Shown: one piece after another, positions 4,785 to 6,296 of the stretch
Numbering within the stretch: position 1 is the first letter of the stretch
Layout: every line of letters starts with the position of its first letter
Assembly (NCBI GenBank): GCA_958435885.1
Contig: CAUBHZ010000116.1
Location: forward strand, 1-6,296
Source of the DNA: an uncultured Intestinimonas sp.
Lineage (GTDB): Bacteria; Bacillota_A; Clostridia; Oscillospirales; Oscillospiraceae
Length of the DNA: 6,296 bases
Direction: 5' to 3'
Position numbers and translations under genes: made by a program
The notes under the pieces: generated by a model
Told to the model about the DNA's origin: nothing
Databases searched by the model: none
What the model saw: only the letters and a program-made list of their open reading frames with translations

Positions 4785-4813
4785 AGTATATCACAGGGCA
4801 GGGAGAATCTCAA
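4785..4813 (-). promoter_or_regulatory. Sigma-A promoter of the YihY-family gene
   Basis: Minus strand: -35 TTGAGA (4813-4808), 17-bp spacer, -10 TATACT (4790-4785) preceded by an extended TGA. Initiation would be near 4778, about 28 bases before ATG 4750. It points to vegetative expression, unlike the divergent spoIIP. Confidence 0.85.
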
Positions 4814-4838
4814 AGGCTTTCCCGTCGTTTTTCGGGGG

Positions 4839-4867
4839 ACATAGGAGCCGGACCCGGCGCATAGACT
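4839..4867 (+). promoter_or_regulatory. Candidate sigma-E promoter of spoIIP
   Basis: -10 CATAGACT (4860-4867) matches the sigma-E consensus CATACA(A/C)T at seven of eight positions. Fourteen bases upstream, ACATAGG (4839-4845) keeps the CATA core of the -35 (K-M-ATATT). Initiation would be near 4874, about 27 bases before ATG 4901. spoIIP is a mother-cell gene in Bacillus, which fits. It is back to back with the sigma-A promoter of the YihY gene. Confidence 0.55.
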
Positions 4868-4900
4868 CTCCAAGAAACGAAAGAAAGGACGGGGAGCGCC

Positions 4901-6052
4901 ATGAAAAAGGGACAAGGCCGGTGGACGAGGATGCTGCGGAGAGGGGTGGCCCTCTTTTTGACCACGGTGACGGTGTGGGTGCTGTCGCTGACGGCGGACA
5001 TGGGGGCGGCGGCGGAGACCTTCCGCACCCTGGCGGAGAGCCCGGCCTTTGTGTCGGCGGCCCTGCGGGCGGAGCTGGGCAACCTGCCGGAGGAGGAGGC
5101 CGGCCTTACCGGCTGGCAGAAGCTGGTGCTGGGCCAGTCCCCCACCCTCTCCGCCGGGGTGGGCAAGGGAGAGACAGGGGAGGCGGTCCAGGAGTCCCCA
5201 CAGCCCACCGGCGAGCCCGACGACCCGGAGGACCCGGAGAAACTGCCCGAGGTCACCGCCGCCCCGGAGGACATCGTGGGCAGGACCCTGCTCCCCACCA
5301 GCGGCGAGGGCTATGACAGCGCCCAGGGGGTGTACATTGAGAACCGGCCGGGACTGGACCTGGACGTGGCCGCTCTGGCCCAGGCCCAGCTCACCCTGAC
5401 CCTGCCGGAGGAGGGCCCGCAGGTCCTCATCGTCCACACCCACGGCAGCGAGGCCTATACCCCCGACGGCACCGATACCTACGTGGCCACCGGAGAGTGC
5501 CGCACCACCGACACCTCCAAGAGCGTGGTCCGGGTGGGGGATGAGATCGCCAAGGTGCTCACCGAGATGGGGCTCACCGTGGTCCACGACACCGCCCTCT
5601 ACGACTACCCGGAGTACAACGGCGCCTATGACCGCTCCCTGGCGGCGGTGGAGAACTGGCTGGCGCAGTACCCCACCATCCAGGTGGTACTGGACGTCCA
5701 CCGGGACGCCCTGGTGGGCTCCGACGGCACCGTCTACAAGCCCATCACCACCATCAACGGGGAGAAGTGCGCCCAGGTCATGCTGGTCATGGGCTCCAAC
5801 GCCCTCTACGACCACCCGGGCTGGCTGGAGAATCTGGCCCTGGCGGTGCAGGTCCAGAAGGAGATGAACACCCTCTGGCCCACCCTGGCCCGGCCCATCG
5901 GCCTCAGGGAGAACCGCTACAACCAGCAGACTGCCCCCGGGGCCATGCTGGTGGAGGTGGGCAGCCACGGCAATACCCTCCAGGAGGCCCTCTCTGCCGC
6001 CCGGATGTTTGCCAGGGCTTTGGGGGCTGTGCTGCTGGAGTACAAGGGGTGA
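4901..6052 (+). CDS. spoIIP: Stage II sporulation protein P
   Basis: This 383-aa protein is the membrane-anchored peptidoglycan hydrolase (amidase and endopeptidase) of the SpoIID-SpoIIM-SpoIIP engulfment machine, acting in the mother-cell membrane. A basic N-terminus (KKGQGRWTRMLRR) precedes one membrane segment at about 15-35. A Pro/Glu/Asp-rich linker spans about 88-124, and the SpoIIP catalytic domain about 172-380. Visible signatures are VLIVHTHGSEAY with H179, H181 and E184 as expected metal or catalytic residues; H229; DVHRDA (265-270); REN-RYNQQ (336-343); and LVEVGSHGNTLQEA with E352 and H356. Length is close to the Bacillus protein. Start ATG 4901 has GGGGAG and AAAGGA upstream. A candidate sigma-E promoter precedes it. 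spoIID, spoIIM and gpr are not in the window, so it appears to be a single-gene unit. Confidence 0.96.
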   Translation: MKKGQGRWTRMLRRGVALFLTTVTVWVLSLTADMGAAAETFRTLAESPAFVSAALRAELGNLPEEEAGLTGWQKLVLGQSPTLSAGVGKGETGEAVQESPQPTGEPDDPEDPEKLPEVTAAPEDIVGRTLLPTSGEGYDSAQGVYIENRPGLDLDVAALAQAQLTLTLPEEGPQVLIVHTHGSEAYTPDGTDTYVATGECRTTDTSKSVVRVGDEIAKVLTEMGLTVVHDTALYDYPEYNGAYDRSLAAVENWLAQYPTIQVVLDVHRDALVGSDGTVYKPITTINGEKCAQVMLVMGSNALYDHPGWLENLALAVQVQKEMNTLWPTLARPIGLRENRYNQQTAPGAMLVEVGSHGNTLQEALSAARMFARALGAVLLEYKG

Positions 6053-6250
6053 GGGGGGTGGCCTCTCCTGATCCGCCCGGCACGCCTTATAAAACCTTCC
6101 CCACTCAGGGGGGAGGTCATAGTTGTGTGGGGCGCGGCTTCCCAGACGCGCCCGTGGTGCTGTGCTGTCTGTGGGGCGCGACGACTCGGCGCGCCAAACC
6201 ACGCCCCGAACCAAACCATTCTGTTATGTGTAAGGACGGGAGAGACGTTC
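6053..6250. other. Repeat-rich intergenic stretch after spoIIP
   Basis: I find no supported gene here. It contains an 8-bp hairpin CCTTCCCC/GGGGGAGG (6095-6102, 6109-6116), a perfect 7-bp inverted repeat GGGCGCG/CGCGCCC (6130-6136, 6147-6153), an 11-bp direct repeat TGTGGGGCGCG (6126-6136 and 6170-6180), the palindrome GGCGCGCC (6188-6195) and GGGGCG/CGCCCC arms (6173-6178, 6202-6207). This density of GC-rich repeats suggests a dispersed intergenic repeat element or a structured RNA, but neither can be shown from one copy. Confidence 0.45.
6095..6116 (-). terminator. Possible minus-strand terminator hairpin
   Basis: Read on the minus strand, CCTCCCCC (6116-6109), loop of six, GGGGAAGG (6102-6095), then TTTTATAA. 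This would stop transcripts entering from the right, head-on to spoIIP. The T-run is only four long, so confidence is limited. Confidence 0.4.
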
Positions 6251-6292
6251 AAAACCCGTTTCTTTTTCCCTGCTGGAAAAAGAACGGTTTTT
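6251..6292 (+). terminator. Terminator-like hairpin at the right edge
   Basis: AAAACCCGTTTCTTTTTCC (6251-6269) pairs with GGAAAAAGAACGG-TTTT (6275-6291) around the loop CTGCT, with two single-base bulges on the left arm. The right arm ends in five T residues. It lies about 200 bases after the spoIIP stop, and may end the spoIIP transcript or belong to a gene to the right. Confidence 0.5.
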
Positions 6293-6296
6293 GGAA

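Noticed and set aside
4751..6214. Very long minus-strand open frame continuing upstream of the YihY gene
   Set aside because: It runs antisense through spoIIP, has low-complexity Gly/His/Leu/Gln composition, and crosses the YihY promoter. It is a by-product of high GC, and the real gene starts at 4750.
6226..6296. Open frame from ATG 6226 running off the right edge
   Set aside because: There is no ribosome binding site, it is only 23 codons before the edge, and most of it lies in the terminator-like hairpin. It could only be judged with more sequence.

Overview
The window looks like chromosomal DNA of a high-GC, endospore-forming member of the Clostridia, most likely Oscillospiraceae (Flavonifractor / Pseudoflavonifractor / Intestinimonas-like). 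The reasons are GC-rich coding DNA with strong AGGAGG-type ribosome binding sites, four sporulation or germination genes (spoIIR, cwlJ, gerQ, spoIIP), a VanR-like OmpR-family response regulator and a YihY-type membrane protein. The taxonomic guess is inference; the sporulation assignment rests on recognisable protein motifs.

Layout, left to right. Bases 1-295 hold a minus-strand tRNA operon transcribed Met(CAT) - Glu(TTC) - Val(CAC), the Val gene cut by the window edge, behind a textbook sigma-A promoter (TTGACA, 17 bp, TATACT). Bases 315-1102 hold an orphan VanR-like response regulator (minus) with its own sigma-A promoter and an intrinsic terminator. Bases 1143-1430 hold an 83-aa two-helix membrane protein of unknown role (minus). 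Divergent from it, spoIIR (plus, 1568-2218) follows a candidate sigma-F -10 element and converges, with a 2-bp gap, on a minus-strand operon at 2221-3553: an unknown 125-aa, three-helix membrane protein, then cwlJ (spore cortex hydrolase), then a gerQ-like gene. Next come a terminator, a 40-aa ORF with its own ribosome binding site (3654-3776), another terminator, and a YihY/UPF0761 six-helix membrane protein (minus, 3920-4750) with a strong sigma-A promoter. Divergent from that is spoIIP (plus, 4901-6052), preceded by a good candidate sigma-E promoter. Bases 6053-6296 are non-coding as far as I can see, but full of inverted and direct repeats and ending in a terminator-like hairpin.

How the genes fit together. 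SpoIIR is the forespore signal that triggers sigma-E activation in the mother cell. SpoIIP is a mother-cell peptidoglycan hydrolase of the engulfment machine, and CwlJ and GerQ act at the spore coat and cortex at germination. The window therefore carries functions from early to late in the spore cycle, each on its own transcript, interleaved with vegetative genes. The least explained parts are the 125-aa membrane protein leading the cwlJ-gerQ operon, the 40-aa ORF, a 15-bp motif shared by the leaders of the 40-aa and 83-aa genes, and the repeat-rich tail after spoIIP.
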